64,000 bases of DNA from Chloroflexota bacterium (GTDB taxonomy: Bacteria; Chloroflexota; Dehalococcoidia; Lucifugimonadales; Lucifugimonadaceae), in the NCBI GenBank assembly GCA_027624075.1, contig JAQBUH010000001.1:62001-126000 (forward strand). Reading direction: 5' to 3'. Made by a program: the position numbers and the translations under genes. The notes beneath the pieces were generated by a model, which worked only from the letters and a program-made list of their open reading frames with translations, searched no databases and was not told the origin of the DNA. This document shows, in pieces, positions 1-9,283 of the stretch. Numbering within the stretch: the first letter of the stretch is position 1; every line of letters begins with the position of its first letter.

Positions 1-370
1 ACAGCTGCCGCAGCCGTTCATCCCTGGGGAGAAATGTCATTCCGGCGGCGTACCGGCCGGGCGGAGGAAGCTGAATCCCTGTCCCTGCCGCAACCTTACG
101 CATGAAGGCGTCCGGCATCTGTAGCAGAATTCCGGCTCCGTCACCGGTTCGCGGGTCACAACCACACGCCCCACGGTGGCCCAGGTTGATTAAGACCTCA
201 AGGGCCTGGTCGACTATCTGGTGGTTGCGTGTGCCATCGATGTTGGCAACAACGCCAACGCCGCAAGAGTCGTGCTCATTTGCAGGGTTGTAGAGACCGT
301 GCGTTGCTATGTGGTCCAGGTCGGGGACCTGGACTGTCTGCGGCTCTGCGCTGTGCTCTCTATCGGTCAT
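1..370 (-). CDS. gltB: Glutamate synthase (GOGAT) large subunit, N-terminal part, cut by window edge
   Basis: Reading the reverse strand from ATG at 370 gives an open frame to the left edge (about 123 residues). It begins with a roughly 35-residue propeptide followed by DSCGVGVVANIDG, where Cys36 is the expected N-terminal nucleophile of the Ntn glutaminase domain after processing. HRGACGCDPRTGDGAG follows near residue 64, another hallmark of the GltB amidotransferase domain. The enzyme transfers the glutamine amide to 2-oxoglutarate, giving two glutamates in the cytoplasm. It lies 89 bp downstream of glnA on the same strand, so GS and GOGAT are encoded together. The FMN, iron-sulfur and synthase domains lie outside the window. 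The identification is firm; completeness is unknown. Confidence 0.9.
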   Translation of the reverse strand, partial: MTDREHSAEPQTVQVPDLDHIATHGLYNPANEHDSCGVGVVANIDGTRNHQIVDQALEVLINLGHRGACGCDPRTGDGAGILLQMPDAFMRKVAAGTGIQLPPPGRYAAGMTFLPRDERLRQL

Positions 371-394
371 ATATCCCACTATCAGGCTGCAAAT

Positions 395-410
395 GTTTCA
401 GTTGTGTTTC
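395..410 (-). promoter_or_regulatory. Candidate GlnR-type half-site pair upstream of gltB
   Basis: On the reverse strand GAAAC-n6-GAAAC occurs at 410-395, a spacing of 11 bp between half-site starts. This matches the direct-repeat half-site rule of actinobacterial GlnR boxes. Another GAAAC abuts it (415-411), and a GTGAC on the forward strand lies at 425-429, out of register. It sits 25-45 bp upstream of the gltB start. The link to the regulator at 2008-2694 is inference. Confidence 0.45.
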
Positions 411-459
411 GTTTCGCCTGCGATGTGACAGGTTTAACGGTCAGGCGGGGTAGTCACCC

Positions 460-1821
460 TCAGAGAAGCTTCAGATACCGTGATATCTCGTAGTCCGTCA
501 CGGTACGGGAGTACTCCGCCCATTCGATTCTCTTGTTCCGTATGAAGCTATCCATGACCGCAGTTCCGAGCGCCTTCCGCAACAGCTTGCTCTCGCTTGC
601 GATCTTAAGCGCTGAGTCCAGTGTGGCCGGCAGGTCAACAACCCCGTGCTTTCGGCGCTCTGCTTCGCTCATTATGGAGGGATCGCTGGTTATCAACTCC
701 GGAAGTTTGTACTCCTGCTCGATACCTTCCAATCCTGCGGTAAGGATTGCCGCGAACGCCAGGTACGGGTTGCAGGCCGAGTCAGGGGCACGGTACTCAA
801 TGCGGAGACTGTCTTCCTTGCCCACGCGGTAGGAGGGAACGCGAACCAGGTCTGCGATGTTGCCAGACGTGTAGTTGGCGTAAACCGGCGCCTCAACCCC
901 CGGCACCAGCCGCTTATACGAGTTGACCCACTGATTTGTGATCGCAGTGATCTCGGGCGAGTGCCGGATCAGCCCCGCCATGAACTGCCTTGCCTTAACC
1001 GAGAGACTCTGGGGCGCGTCCGGGTCATAAAAGACGTTGGTGTCACCGTCGAACAGCGACATGTGGGTGTGCATCCCGCTGCCGTTGGACTTTGCGAACG
1101 GACGCGGCATGAACGTCGCGTAGCCGCCGGACTGCGCGGCGATCTCTTTTACAACCACCTTGAACGTTACGATCGAGTCCGCCATCGTCAGCGCGTTCGT
1201 GTGGCGGAGGTCGATTTCGTGCTGGCCGTCCGAGACCTCGTGGTGAGAGTGCTTGACCGGTATACCCATCTCTTCCAGCGCAAGCACAGTCTGGCGCCTG
1301 AGGTCAGCCCCTGCGCTGTCTGACGACTGGTCAAAATAGCCGCCGGAATCATGGGGGCGTGGGTCGTCTGATGACCGCAGGTGGTAGTACTCAATCTCCG
1401 GCGCGACGTAGTAGGTCAGCCCCATCTCTCCGGCCCTTCGCAGAGCACGCCGCAGCACCTCGCGGTTATCGGTCTCGGCGGGTTCGCCAGAAGCTGTCTT
1501 GATGTCGCAGAACAGCCTCGCCACCGCGTTCTCGCGCGGGCGCCAGGGAAGAATCTGCCACGTCGATGGGTCCGGCATGGCAACCATGTCGGCCTCGCCC
1601 TCGCGCGCGATTCCTTCTATCGACGCTCCGTCGAAGCTCGCCCCGGAGCGCAAGACACCTTCCAACTCGTCGATGGTGATGGCGAACCCTTTAAGAGTCC
1701 CCAGGATGTCCGTGAACCAGAGACGGATGAACCGCACGTCGTGTTCGTGCGCCGAGAAGAGGGCGAAGCGGATCGCCTCTTCACTGATGTCGCGCTGCTT
1801 TGTGTCGTGAAGCTGTGTCAT
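460..1821 (-). CDS. glnA: Type I glutamine synthetase
   Basis: A 453-residue GSI enzyme making glutamine from glutamate, ammonia and ATP. Visible family motifs are FTDILGTLKG near residue 36, FDGASIEG near 62, the metal-ligand segment APEIEYY near 132, HHEVSDGQHEID, and the ATP-site NGSGMHTH. The length is close to the short GSI-alpha type (about 445 residues). I see no adenylylation-site motif of the GSI-beta type, so control is probably transcriptional or by feedback. The frame is open up to 1989, but homology starts only after Met at 1821, and a promoter lies at 1889-1917, so the longer start is rejected. It is followed by gltB and preceded by the GlnR-like regulator on the same strand. 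Confidence 0.95.
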   Translation of the reverse strand: MTQLHDTKQRDISEEAIRFALFSAHEHDVRFIRLWFTDILGTLKGFAITIDELEGVLRSGASFDGASIEGIAREGEADMVAMPDPSTWQILPWRPRENAVARLFCDIKTASGEPAETDNREVLRRALRRAGEMGLTYYVAPEIEYYHLRSSDDPRPHDSGGYFDQSSDSAGADLRRQTVLALEEMGIPVKHSHHEVSDGQHEIDLRHTNALTMADSIVTFKVVVKEIAAQSGGYATFMPRPFAKSNGSGMHTHMSLFDGDTNVFYDPDAPQSLSVKARQFMAGLIRHSPEITAITNQWVNSYKRLVPGVEAPVYANYTSGNIADLVRVPSYRVGKEDSLRIEYRAPDSACNPYLAFAAILTAGLEGIEQEYKLPELITSDPSIMSEAERRKHGVVDLPATLDSALKIASESKLLRKALGTAVMDSFIRNKRIEWAEYSRTVTDYEISRYLKLL

Positions 1822-1888
1822 GCCCGTGATAAACGGCTTCGGCTTGTGGGGCTGCCTTCTGGCGGCGCTTGATCTGAGTAAGTGAGGA

Positions 1889-1930
1889 AGTATTGGAGAT
1901 TGTGAAACTTTTGTCAAACTCACCGGCAAC
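1889..1930 (-). promoter_or_regulatory. glnA promoter overlapped by GlnR-type half-sites
   Basis: Reverse strand: -35 TTGACA (1917-1912), 17-bp spacer, -10 AATACT (1894-1889). Read on the forward strand, three half-sites are spaced exactly 11 bp: GAAAC 1904-1908, CAAAC 1915-1919 and GCAAC 1926-1930. The middle one overlaps the -35 and the first lies in the spacer, which would suit repression, although activation from such a site cannot be excluded. It lies in the 187-bp gap between the regulator gene and glnA. The promoter match is good; assignment of the regulator is inference. Confidence 0.55.
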
Positions 1931-2007
1931 TTAGAAACCGCCACAATTGATATCACCTCTGAGCGTGAGACGGCGGGGCCTTTCCGCACAGTTATGGACG
2001 GCGGGAC

Positions 2008-2694
2008 CTAGCCGTCATTCGGCTCGCCTGTTGACCTGAACCGGTACCCGACGTTCCAGACCGTCTCGATGAACTGATACCGCAGGTCGTTGATCTTCGA
2101 CCTCAGGCGCCGCACATGCACGTCTACGGTGCGTGTGCCACCAAAGTAGTCGTAGTCCCAGACGGCTCTGAGCAGCGCCTCGCGGCTGAAGACCCTGCCC
2201 GGTCGTGCGGCAATGTACCTCAGGAGCTCATACTCCTTAAAGGTCAGTTCAACGGCACGGCCGGCCAACCGGACCTCGTAACGGTCAGGGTCGATGACAA
2301 GGTCCCCGTGGGTGATCAGGTTTCCCTCCCGCGGCCCGCGCGCCCTGGCAAGGACGAGCTCTGTCCGGGCGAGCGCCTCAGCAGAGCTGGTTGGAGCAAA
2401 CGAGAGCTCGACATGACCGCCGCTGAAATCGATTCGCGGTGGCACAGAGTCATGCAGCAGGGCAACCGTTGGCAGTCCGTTGGCAACCGACTGCGCAATC
2501 AGGGAGCCTGCCTCTTCAACCGACCGCGGGCACCAAATGAGCGCCACCGACGAGTGTTTATCGCCAGGTTGCGGAGGCTCTCCCGGCGAGTCGGGAATGT
2601 TGCGGAAGTCATGCTCCCGCGACCGCGCCTTCATCTCTTCGAGGAGACGCATCGAGTCGGGATGGCCGAAACCGATGAGAAAAACTGTCGCCAA
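2008..2694 (-). CDS. GlnR-like orphan OmpR-family response regulator
   Basis: A 228-residue protein: an N-terminal atypical receiver (about 1-120) and a C-terminal winged helix (about 128-222). The DNA-binding part carries LTFKEYELLRYIAARPGRVF and YDYFGGTRTVDVHVRRLRSK, nearly the sequence of actinobacterial GlnR. In the receiver the usual phosphorylated Asp after the third strand is replaced within ALIWCPRS, as expected for GlnR-type regulators that work without classical phosphorylation. No histidine kinase gene is adjacent. Its place directly upstream of glnA and gltB supports a role as nitrogen regulator. It is divergent from rpsL. Winged-helix family membership is certain; the GlnR function is well-supported inference. 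Confidence 0.85.
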   Translation of the reverse strand: MATVFLIGFGHPDSMRLLEEMKARSREHDFRNIPDSPGEPPQPGDKHSSVALIWCPRSVEEAGSLIAQSVANGLPTVALLHDSVPPRIDFSGGHVELSFAPTSSAEALARTELVLARARGPREGNLITHGDLVIDPDRYEVRLAGRAVELTFKEYELLRYIAARPGRVFSREALLRAVWDYDYFGGTRTVDVHVRRLRSKINDLRYQFIETVWNVGYRFRSTGEPNDG

Positions 2695-2855
2695 TGTCCG
2701 TTGTCCAATACGCCTGTGCGTGGCCCGGTCAAGTTTCGGCCAGCAGCCGCCTGCCTGAGCCTGTGAATCAGAAGGTGCGAGGATAGACTATTCAGGCTGG
2801 CGGCAGTTTGGTCAAAGGCGCGTAAATGCCGAGATGGGAAGCTCGTGGATATTCG

Positions 2856-2885
2856 TTGACGCAAAGGTGTCCACGTTCGTATACT
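2856..2885 (+). promoter_or_regulatory. Sigma-70-type promoter of the str ribosomal operon
   Basis: TTGACG at 2856-2861, an 18-bp spacer and TATACT at 2880-2885, about 65 bp upstream of the rpsL start. This is the best promoter match in the 256-bp divergent gap between the regulator gene and rpsL, and it faces the ribosomal cluster. Confidence 0.65.
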
Positions 2886-2950
2886 GTCTGTTCGTGGCTC
2901 TGACATGCCGGCTCCGGCATTGTGTTCCGCCCCATCTTTCAGGTGAGTTA

Positions 2951-3364
2951 ATGCCGACCATCAATCAACTTGTCCGCCGTCCGCGCAAGCAGACACGGAC
3001 CAAGCCGAAGACACCTGCTCTGCTCTTCACGTTCAACTCGTTTGACAAGAGCCTGAAGCAGCGGCCGAAGGGCAACCCGCAGAAGCGCGGAGTCTGTCTT
3101 CAGGTGCGGACCGTCACTCCGAAGAAGCCGAACTCGGCGTTGAGGAAGGTTGCTCGTGTGAGGCTGACCAACGGCATTGAGGTCACAGCCTACATACCCG
3201 GTGAGGGACACAATTTGCAGGAGCACTCTGTGGTGCTTATCAGGGGCGGCCGAGTTCCTGATCTACCAGGAGTCCGCTACCACATTGTTCGCGGTGCTCT
3301 GGACACCTCCGGTGTCGCTGACCGCAAGCAAGGCCGAAGTAAATACGGGCAACAGCGGGGCTGA
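2951..3364 (+). CDS. rpsL: 30S ribosomal protein S12
   Basis: A 137-residue S12 of the decoding centre. The start at 2951 is set by AGGTGAG just upstream and by homology ([14 protein letters not shown]); the frame is open further upstream but that part is not S12. It has the roughly 13-residue insertion after the PAL segment found in Gram-positive-type S12. [11 protein letters not shown] is intact, including the Lys43 equivalent. In the second loop the sequence is [10 protein letters not shown] where E. coli has GGRVKDLPGV, so Lys88 is replaced by Pro. The neighbouring Asp, target of RimO methylthiolation, is kept. It is the first gene of the cluster, followed by rpsG and fusA. Confidence 0.97.
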   Translation: MPTINQLVRRPRKQTRTKPKTPALLFTFNSFDKSLKQRPKGNPQKRGVCLQVRTVTPKKPNSALRKVARVRLTNGIEVTAYIPGEGHNLQEHSVVLIRGGRVPDLPGVRYHIVRGALDTSGVADRKQGRSKYGQQRG

Positions 3365-3477
3365 CCTGCACGGTGATATCGGAAATCTGAGCCGCTTGTT
3401 CAGGCATCTGGCACTGGGCAGGCGGCTATGTTTGCCCGGCGAACGCGCCGGCGTTATGGATAGATAGAGACAACTAG

Positions 3478-3948
3478 ATGGCACGAAGACGACCAGCAGA
3501 ACCCAGGCCTGTGGCGCCCGACCCGATGCACGGTAGCGTCGACCTGGCGAAGTTTATTAACCGCCTGATGATGGGCGGCAAGAAGTCGACTGCCCGTCGA
3601 GCCATGTACGACGCGCTCGATATGCTGGAAAAAGAAGCCAACAGGCCAGGTATCGAGGTATTTGAGCAGGCGTTGCGGAACTCCATGCCTGCGCTGGAAG
3701 TAAAACCGAGGCGGGTTGGCGGCGCAACTTACCAGGTGCCGATTGAAGTCAGGCCTGAGCGGCGCAGCGCCCTTGCTCAGCGATGGCTGATCGAGGCAGC
3801 TCGCGCTCGGACCGGGCGGCCTGTTGCGGAGCGCCTCTACCAGGAACTGCTGGAAGCCTCTCGTGGAGGCGGCGCAGCGGTGCGCCGGCGTGAAGACGCC
3901 CACAGGATGGCAGAGGCGAACAGGGCGTTTGTTCACTTCCGCTGGTAA
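3478..3948 (+). CDS. rpsG: 30S ribosomal protein S7
   Basis: A 156-residue S7, normal length, a primary 16S rRNA binder that organises the 3' major domain (head) near the E site. Typical segments are LAKFINRLMMGGKKS near residue 23, the RVGGATYQVP stretch near 80, and the C-terminal HRMAEANRAFVHFRW. It is second in the str operon, 113 bp after rpsL and 65 bp before fusA. Confidence 0.97.
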   Translation: MARRRPAEPRPVAPDPMHGSVDLAKFINRLMMGGKKSTARRAMYDALDMLEKEANRPGIEVFEQALRNSMPALEVKPRRVGGATYQVPIEVRPERRSALAQRWLIEAARARTGRPVAERLYQELLEASRGGGAAVRRREDAHRMAEANRAFVHFRW

Positions 3949-4013
3949 GACAGCGCAACTCGACTTAACGACACATTGCGGGCCTGTAGCCCGCCCGACA
4001 GACGGCGACCGAA

Positions 4014-6098
4014 ATGACCACAACAGCTGTAAAGAAATCAGACCTCGCGAAGGTCCGGAACATCGGATTCATCGCGCATATTGACGCTGGCAAGACCACC
4101 GTCACCGAACGCGTTCTGTTCTTTACAGGTGAGACCTACAAGATCGGCGACATCGACGAAGGCACCACGGTGATGGACTTCATGTCGCTGGAGCGGGAGC
4201 GGGGCATCACCATCGGCTCGGCCGCCACGAACGCAACGTGGGACGGTCACCAGGTAAATATTATCGACACCCCCGGCCACGTCGACTTCACAGCCGAAGT
4301 CGAGCGCAGTCTCCGGGTCCTGGACGGTGGCGTGGTCGTCCTCGAGTCGGTCTCCGGTGTGCAGCCGCAGTCTGAGACGGTCTGGCGCCAGGCAGACCGC
4401 TACAAAGTGCCGCGGATGGTGTTCGTCAATAAGATGGACCGCCTTGGCGCAGACTTTGACTACGCCGTCGGCACCCTCCACTCACGCCTCGGCGCAAACG
4501 CCGTCCCCATTCAGATCCCGATCGGCGCAGAGTCCGAGTTCCGGGGCATGATCGATCTCGTAAAGCAGTGCGCATATGTGTACGACTCTGGTGACGCAGT
4601 CGCTCACTCGGTTGTAGAAATCCCTGCCGACATGATCGAGCAGGCGCATGAGGCTCGTCAGCATCTGATCGAAAAGGTCGCCGAAACAGACGACGGCCTG
4701 ATGGAGAAGTACCTCGAAGAGCAGGAGATCTCAGAGGCGGAACTCAGAGCTGCCCTCCGGCGGGCCACCATCTCCATGAAGATCTTCCCCGTGCTCGCCG
4801 GATCGGCGCTTCGTCATCGCGGCATCCATCCTCTCCTCGACGCGGTCATCGATTATCTGCCGTCACCGCTCGACGTCCCGCCCATTCTTGGCTTCGACCC
4901 ATCTGATGAGGAAAAGAAGCTTGAGCGGCACCCTGACCCTGATGAGCCGCTAAGCGCGCTCGCATTTAAGGTGGTCACAGACCAGCACGTTGGTCGGCTC
5001 GTCTACGTCCGCGTCTACTCCGGCATGCTTGAGACCGGAACTCCTGTCTACAACCCGTCGACGCGGGCCCGTGAGCGCGTCGGCCGCCTGCTCAAGATGC
5101 ACGCAGACTCTCGCGAAGAGGTGAAGTTTGCGGGTCCGGGAGAGATCGTCGCCGCAATTGGCCTGAGGGGCGCGGTAACCGGCCACACGCTGTGTGACCA
5201 GGCGAACCCGATCGTTCTAGAGGCCATTAAGTTCCCAGACCCCGTCATCTCCGTCGCTGTTGAGCCAAAGACGCGGACCGACCAGGAGAAGATGACTGAG
5301 GCGCTGGTGAGACTGGTCGATGAGGACCCGACTCTACAGACCTACACAGACCCAGAGAGCGGCCAGACCGTTCTTGCCGGCATGGGTGAGTTGCACCTCG
5401 ACGTGATCATCGAGAGGATGCGGCGGGAGTTCAACGTTGAAGCCACTCAGGGTCAGCCTCGAGTCGCTTACCGCGAGACTCTTACAAAGATATCGGAGCG
5501 GCAAGGGAAGTTTATCCGTCAGACCGGCGGTCATGGACAGTACGGTGATTGCACGCTCCGGCTCGAGCCACTTCCGATGGGCAGCGGCATCCAGTTTGAG
5601 TCTGAAATCACAGGGGCAACCCTGCCGCGCGAGTACCACGGCCCGATCGAAGCAGGTTTCCGGGAGGCAGCGCGGACCGGTATCCTCGCCGGATACCCGG
5701 TTGTCGACATCAAGGCAGTCCTGACGGACGGCTCATTTCACGACGTTGACTCTTCAGAGATGGCGTTCAAGATCGCCGCCTCAATGGCCTTCAAGTCCGC
5801 CATGGAGCACGCAGCCCCGGTACTGATGGAGCCGGTGATGCGCATAGAGGTCATTACACCTGCTGAGTACCTTGGCGATGTGATCGGGGACTTGAACTCC
5901 CGCCGCGCGCAGATCCAGTCAATGGACCAGCGTGGCGAAGTGCAGGAGGTCAAGGCGTTCATACCGCTGGCAGAGACCTTCCAGTACGCAACGCAGTTGC
6001 GGTCACTGTCGACCGGCCGGGCGAGCTTCGCCATGGAGTTGGACCACTACGAGCCTGTGCCGCAACATGTGGCGCAAGCTATCATCGGGAAGAAGTAG
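4014..6098 (+). CDS. fusA: Translation elongation factor G
   Basis: A 694-residue EF-G, normal length, the GTPase driving ribosomal translocation and, with RRF, recycling. GTPase motifs are clear: [12 protein letters not shown] (G1) near residue 21, RGITIGSAA (G2), DTPGHVDF (G3) and NKMDR (G4). Domain IV begins around the [11 protein letters not shown] segment, and the C-terminal domain V holds [13 protein letters not shown]. It is third gene of the str operon. No tuf follows, so rpsJ comes directly 5 bp downstream, joining the str and S10 blocks. Confidence 0.97.
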   Translation: MTTTAVKKSDLAKVRNIGFIAHIDAGKTTVTERVLFFTGETYKIGDIDEGTTVMDFMSLERERGITIGSAATNATWDGHQVNIIDTPGHVDFTAEVERSLRVLDGGVVVLESVSGVQPQSETVWRQADRYKVPRMVFVNKMDRLGADFDYAVGTLHSRLGANAVPIQIPIGAESEFRGMIDLVKQCAYVYDSGDAVAHSVVEIPADMIEQAHEARQHLIEKVAETDDGLMEKYLEEQEISEAELRAALRRATISMKIFPVLAGSALRHRGIHPLLDAVIDYLPSPLDVPPILGFDPSDEEKKLERHPDPDEPLSALAFKVVTDQHVGRLVYVRVYSGMLETGTPVYNPSTRARERVGRLLKMHADSREEVKFAGPGEIVAAIGLRGAVTGHTLCDQANPIVLEAIKFPDPVISVAVEPKTRTDQEKMTEALVRLVDEDPTLQTYTDPESGQTVLAGMGELHLDVIIERMRREFNVEATQGQPRVAYRETLTKISERQGKFIRQTGGHGQYGDCTLRLEPLPMGSGIQFESEITGATLPREYHGPIEAGFREAARTGILAGYPVVDIKAVLTDGSFHDVDSSEMAFKIAASMAFKSAMEHAAPVLMEPVMRIEVITPAEYLGDVIGDLNSRRAQIQSMDQRGEVQEVKAFIPLAETFQYATQLRSLSTGRASFAMELDHYEPVPQHVAQAIIGKK

Positions 6099-6103
6099 CC
6101 GAC

Positions 6104-6412
6104 ATGCCCGGTCAAAAGATACGAATTATTCTCAAGGGTTTCGACCACCGTCTGCTCGACATCTCGTCGCAGCAGATTCTCGAGACCGCAGAGCGGACCG
6201 GCGCAAACGTTGCCGGGCCCGTTCCGCTGCCGACCTCAAAGCGGATGTTTACGGTGATCAGGTCACCGCACGTCGATAAAGACTCCAGGGAGCATTTCGA
6301 GTTGCGCGTTCACAAGCGCCTCATCGACATCCTCGAGCCAAGTTCAAAGACGATCGACTCACTGACGCGACTCAACGTTCCAGCCGGCGTGGACATCGCC
6401 ATCAAGCTGTAG
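6104..6412 (+). CDS. rpsJ: 30S ribosomal protein S10
   Basis: A 102-residue S10, normal length, with [15 protein letters not shown] at the N-terminus and VDIAIKL at the end. It is part of the 30S head and, in other bacteria, partner of NusB in antitermination. It starts 5 bp after fusA and ends 4 bp before rplC, so it is translationally linked to both. Confidence 0.97.
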   Translation: MPGQKIRIILKGFDHRLLDISSQQILETAERTGANVAGPVPLPTSKRMFTVIRSPHVDKDSREHFELRVHKRLIDILEPSSKTIDSLTRLNVPAGVDIAIKL

Positions 6413-6416
6413 GGAT

Positions 6417-7232
6417 ATGGACGAACAAGAACGACCAGACAACTCCGAGCAGGAAGAAGCCGGAGAAAAAACCCCTGAGACAGTGGCCCCAGAAGCGTCT
6501 ACAGGAGATGCCTCAACGGGAGACGCGCCTGTTGCCCGGGCGGACGCGGGGCCCGGACTTCCGTCCGGCAGCGATGCTCCCGGCGAGACTCCTGTTGAGA
6601 TCGCCGCTGCGCCAAATATTTCAGGTCTGATCGGCCGTAAGGTCGGCATGACAACCTTCTTCACCGATGACGGGCGCGCTCTGCCTGTCACGGCGATCGA
6701 GGTCGGGCCGTGCGTAGTGACGCAGGTCAAGACCGCCGCACGGAACGGATACGAGGCGGTCCAGGTCGGGTTCATGACGGCGAAGAGCCTGAACAAACCT
6801 CTCGCCGGGCACCTTGAGCGCTCAGGCGGGCGATTCCGGCATCTCCAGGAGTTCAGCGTCAAGGACCTCACCGAATTTGAAGTGGGCCAGGCGATCCTCG
6901 CCAACCTGTTCGAGACCGGCGACAGGGTAAAGGTCTCTGGCGTGTCGAAAGGCCGAGGTTTTTCTGGCGCTGTCAGACGCCACGGCTTTGCCGGTGGGCC
7001 AAAGACACATGGTCAGTCGGACAGGCATCGCGCTCCGGGATCAATCGGCGCAGGCAGCTCGCCAGGCAGAGTCTGGCCTGGAACCAAGATGGCAGGGCAT
7101 TACGGCGCCGCAAATGTGACGCAACTCGGGCTGCGAATCGTTCTTGCAGACCCGTTGCGCAACCTGGTTCTGGTAAGTGGCGCCGTGCCCGGACACATAA
7201 ACAGCATCGTGCGCATTGAGAAACGGGCATAG
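6417..7232 (+). CDS. rplC: 50S ribosomal protein L3 with acidic N-terminal extension
   Basis: A 271-residue L3; the family core (about 205 residues) begins near residue 68 with ISGLIGRKVGMT. The C-terminal half has GVSKGRGFSGAVRRHGF and the GSIGAGSSPGRVWPG loop reaching toward the peptidyl-transferase centre. The first 66 residues are an acidic, Pro/Ala/Ser/Thr-rich, low-complexity extension not usual for L3. An internal start would have to lie close to the core, and no other start has an obvious ribosome-binding site. The ATG sits 4 bp after the rpsJ stop. Whether the extension is kept in the mature protein is unknown. Confidence 0.93.
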   Translation: MDEQERPDNSEQEEAGEKTPETVAPEASTGDASTGDAPVARADAGPGLPSGSDAPGETPVEIAAAPNISGLIGRKVGMTTFFTDDGRALPVTAIEVGPCVVTQVKTAARNGYEAVQVGFMTAKSLNKPLAGHLERSGGRFRHLQEFSVKDLTEFEVGQAILANLFETGDRVKVSGVSKGRGFSGAVRRHGFAGGPKTHGQSDRHRAPGSIGAGSSPGRVWPGTKMAGHYGAANVTQLGLRIVLADPLRNLVLVSGAVPGHINSIVRIEKRA

Positions 7233-7237
7233 TTTCG

Positions 7238-7873
7238 ATGGAACTGCAGGTTAAGGACATATCCGGAAAGGTCGTCGGGAACGTGGAAGCCGACGATACC
7301 GTCTGGGGCGCCGATCAAAATAAGGCGCTCCTGCACCAGGCCGTCGTCGCCCAGCAGGCGAACCGGCGGCAGGGCACGCAGGATACTCAGACCCGCGCCG
7401 AAGTGAGCTACTCGACGCGTAAGCTGCGTGCTCAAAAGGGCGGCGGACGCGCCCGGCTCGGAAGCCGGAAGTCGCCAAATCTACGCGGCGGTGGAGTAGC
7501 GCACGGGCCACACCCACGAAGCTATCGGCAGAAGTTCCCAAAGAAGATGCGCAGGCAGGCGCTGCGGGTGGCGCTCGCCGATCATGTTCGTGGCGAAACT
7601 CTGATCGTGTTGGACGCGTTGCCGTTTGACCCGCCAAAGACCCGGTCAATCATAGACATGGTCGCGGCGCTTGAGCTTCGCGGCCGGACGCTGATAGTCA
7701 CCGCGGGGAAAGACAAGAACGTGCTGATCTCATGTGCCAACGTGCAAAAAGTTGCCGCGGTTGAGGCGCGCAACCTGAGCGTGCTGCAAACAGTCTCTGT
7801 CCCCAATCTCGTTATCACCCGGGACGCGGTTAAAGAAGTGGACACCCTCTGGGGCAAGGGAGCTGCGTCATGA
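7238..7873 (+). CDS. rplD: 50S ribosomal protein L4
   Basis: A 211-residue L4, usual length. It carries the extended loop (RAEVSYSTRKLRAQKGGGRA, GSRKSPNLRGGGVAHGP) that lines the peptide exit tunnel. In enterobacteria L4 autoregulates the S10 operon; no comparable leader was recognised here. Its stop overlaps the rplW start by ATGA, indicating translational coupling. Confidence 0.97.
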   Translation: MELQVKDISGKVVGNVEADDTVWGADQNKALLHQAVVAQQANRRQGTQDTQTRAEVSYSTRKLRAQKGGGRARLGSRKSPNLRGGGVAHGPHPRSYRQKFPKKMRRQALRVALADHVRGETLIVLDALPFDPPKTRSIIDMVAALELRGRTLIVTAGKDKNVLISCANVQKVAAVEARNLSVLQTVSVPNLVITRDAVKEVDTLWGKGAAS

Positions 7874-8154
7874 ATCTGACACGCGTGCTTAAGGCCCCTG
7901 TGGTCACCGAAAAATCGACACTCCTGCAAGAGCAGGGCAAGTATGTGTTTAAGGTGGACTTAAAGGCATCGAAACACGACATCAGCCGGGCCATCGAGGC
8001 GGCGTTTGACGTGCATGTCCGGTCTGTGAACACCTTGCGCACCCACGGCAAGATGAAGACGTACGGGCGGAACCGTACCAAGCAGCCGGACACGAAGAAG
8101 GCCATCGTGACCCTTGCCAGTGGTGAAACTATTCAGCTGTTTGAGGGTGCATAG
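7870..8154 (+). CDS. rplW: 50S ribosomal protein L23
   Basis: A 94-residue L23, normal length, located at the tunnel exit and docking site for trigger factor and SRP. Typical features are the N-terminal RVLKAPVVTEKST and DVHVRSVNTLRTHGKMK near residue 46. It overlaps rplD by 4 bp and precedes rplB by 3 bp. Confidence 0.96.
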   Translation: MNLTRVLKAPVVTEKSTLLQEQGKYVFKVDLKASKHDISRAIEAAFDVHVRSVNTLRTHGKMKTYGRNRTKQPDTKKAIVTLASGETIQLFEGA

Positions 8155-8157
8155 ACA

Positions 8158-8985
8158 ATGGGTCTGAAGAAATACAACCCAACATCGCCGGGACGCCGCG
8201 ACACGATCGCGGATGACTTCAGCGACATCACGAAGTCGAAGCCAGAGAAGTCTCTTCTGGGGGTAATCAAGAGGACGGGCGGACGCAACCACCACGGCCG
8301 CGTCACAACGCGCCACCGGGGCGGTGGACACAAGCGCCGTTATCGAATAATCGACTTCAAGCGGGACAAGACCGGGGGCGCAATCGTTCTGTCGATTGAG
8401 TACGACCCAAACCGCACGGCACGAATCGCACTGGTCCGGTATGAAGATGGGATTAAGCGGTACATTGTTGCGCCGGATGGTCTTTCAGTCGGCAATGTGA
8501 TCCAGAGCCAGGAAACTAGCGCGATACAGACCGGCAACGCTCTGAAGCTCAAGAACCTGCCTGCGGGCACGACTGTCCACAACCTTGAGACGTCTCCGGG
8601 GCGCGGCGGCCAGCTTGTCAAGAGCGCTGGTGTTTCGGCCCAGGTGATGGCCCATGAAGATGATTACACGCTGGTGCGGCTGCCTTCGGGTGAGATGAGA
8701 CGGCTCCACGGCGAATGCATGGCTACCGTTGGCCAGGTGTCTAACTCGGATCACAAGAACATCAAACTGGGCAAGGCCGGCCGGATTCGCCACAAGGGCC
8801 GGAGACCACAGGTCAGAGGTTCTGCAATGTACCCGGCCGCGCACCCACACGGTGGTGGTGAAGGCAGAGCGCCGATAGGCATGCCCGGGCCGAAGACTCC
8901 ATGGGGCAAGCCGGCGCTTGGCCACAGGACGCGTAACAACAAGCGGACTGACAAGTTCATCCTCCGCCGCAGGTACCAGCGTTAA
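8158..8985 (+). CDS. rplB: 50S ribosomal protein L2
   Basis: A 275-residue L2, normal length, needed for subunit association and peptidyl-transferase activity. The C-terminal conserved histidine loop is present ([20 protein letters not shown], near residues 226-245), as is [17 protein letters not shown] near residue 48. It is in the S10 block between rplW and rpsS. Confidence 0.98.
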   Translation: MGLKKYNPTSPGRRDTIADDFSDITKSKPEKSLLGVIKRTGGRNHHGRVTTRHRGGGHKRRYRIIDFKRDKTGGAIVLSIEYDPNRTARIALVRYEDGIKRYIVAPDGLSVGNVIQSQETSAIQTGNALKLKNLPAGTTVHNLETSPGRGGQLVKSAGVSAQVMAHEDDYTLVRLPSGEMRRLHGECMATVGQVSNSDHKNIKLGKAGRIRHKGRRPQVRGSAMYPAAHPHGGGEGRAPIGMPGPKTPWGKPALGHRTRNNKRTDKFILRRRYQR

Positions 8986-8997
8986 CGAGAGATATAT

Positions 8998-9276
8998 ATG
9001 AGCAGGTCGATCAAAAAGGGCCCCTGGGTCCACCCAAAATTGATGAAGAAGGTCCTCGCCGCGCAGGGTTCAGGCGGCCGTCAGGTCATTCAGACCTGGT
9101 CGCGATCGTCGATGATCATGCCGGAGATGGTCAACCTGACAATTGCGGTGCACAACGGAAAGCTGCACATTCCAGTTCTTGTGACTGAAAACATGGTTGG
9201 GCACCGTCTCGGCGAGTTCGCCGCGACACGAATATTCCGCGGTCATCGATCAGACAGGTCAAGCTCGGTCCGGTAA
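8998..9276 (+). CDS. rpsS: 30S ribosomal protein S19
   Basis: A 92-residue S19, normal length, head protein pairing with S13. It begins [16 protein letters not shown] and contains [20 protein letters not shown]. The ending [15 protein letters not shown] is family-typical. It is followed by rplV after 7 bp. Confidence 0.97.
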   Translation: MSRSIKKGPWVHPKLMKKVLAAQGSGGRQVIQTWSRSSMIMPEMVNLTIAVHNGKLHIPVLVTENMVGHRLGEFAATRIFRGHRSDRSSSVR

Positions 9277-9283
9277 CACTGAT

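Noticed and set aside
646-1323. Forward-strand open frame of 225 codons inside glnA
   Set aside because: Antisense shadow of a clear glnA; no family similarity and typical of G+C-rich DNA.
1822-1989. 56-codon N-terminal extension of glnA
   Set aside because: The promoter and operator-like sites lie inside it, and GS homology starts at 1821.
9197-9283. Upstream in-frame extension of rplV
   Set aside because: Overlaps rpsS coding sequence and is not part of L22.
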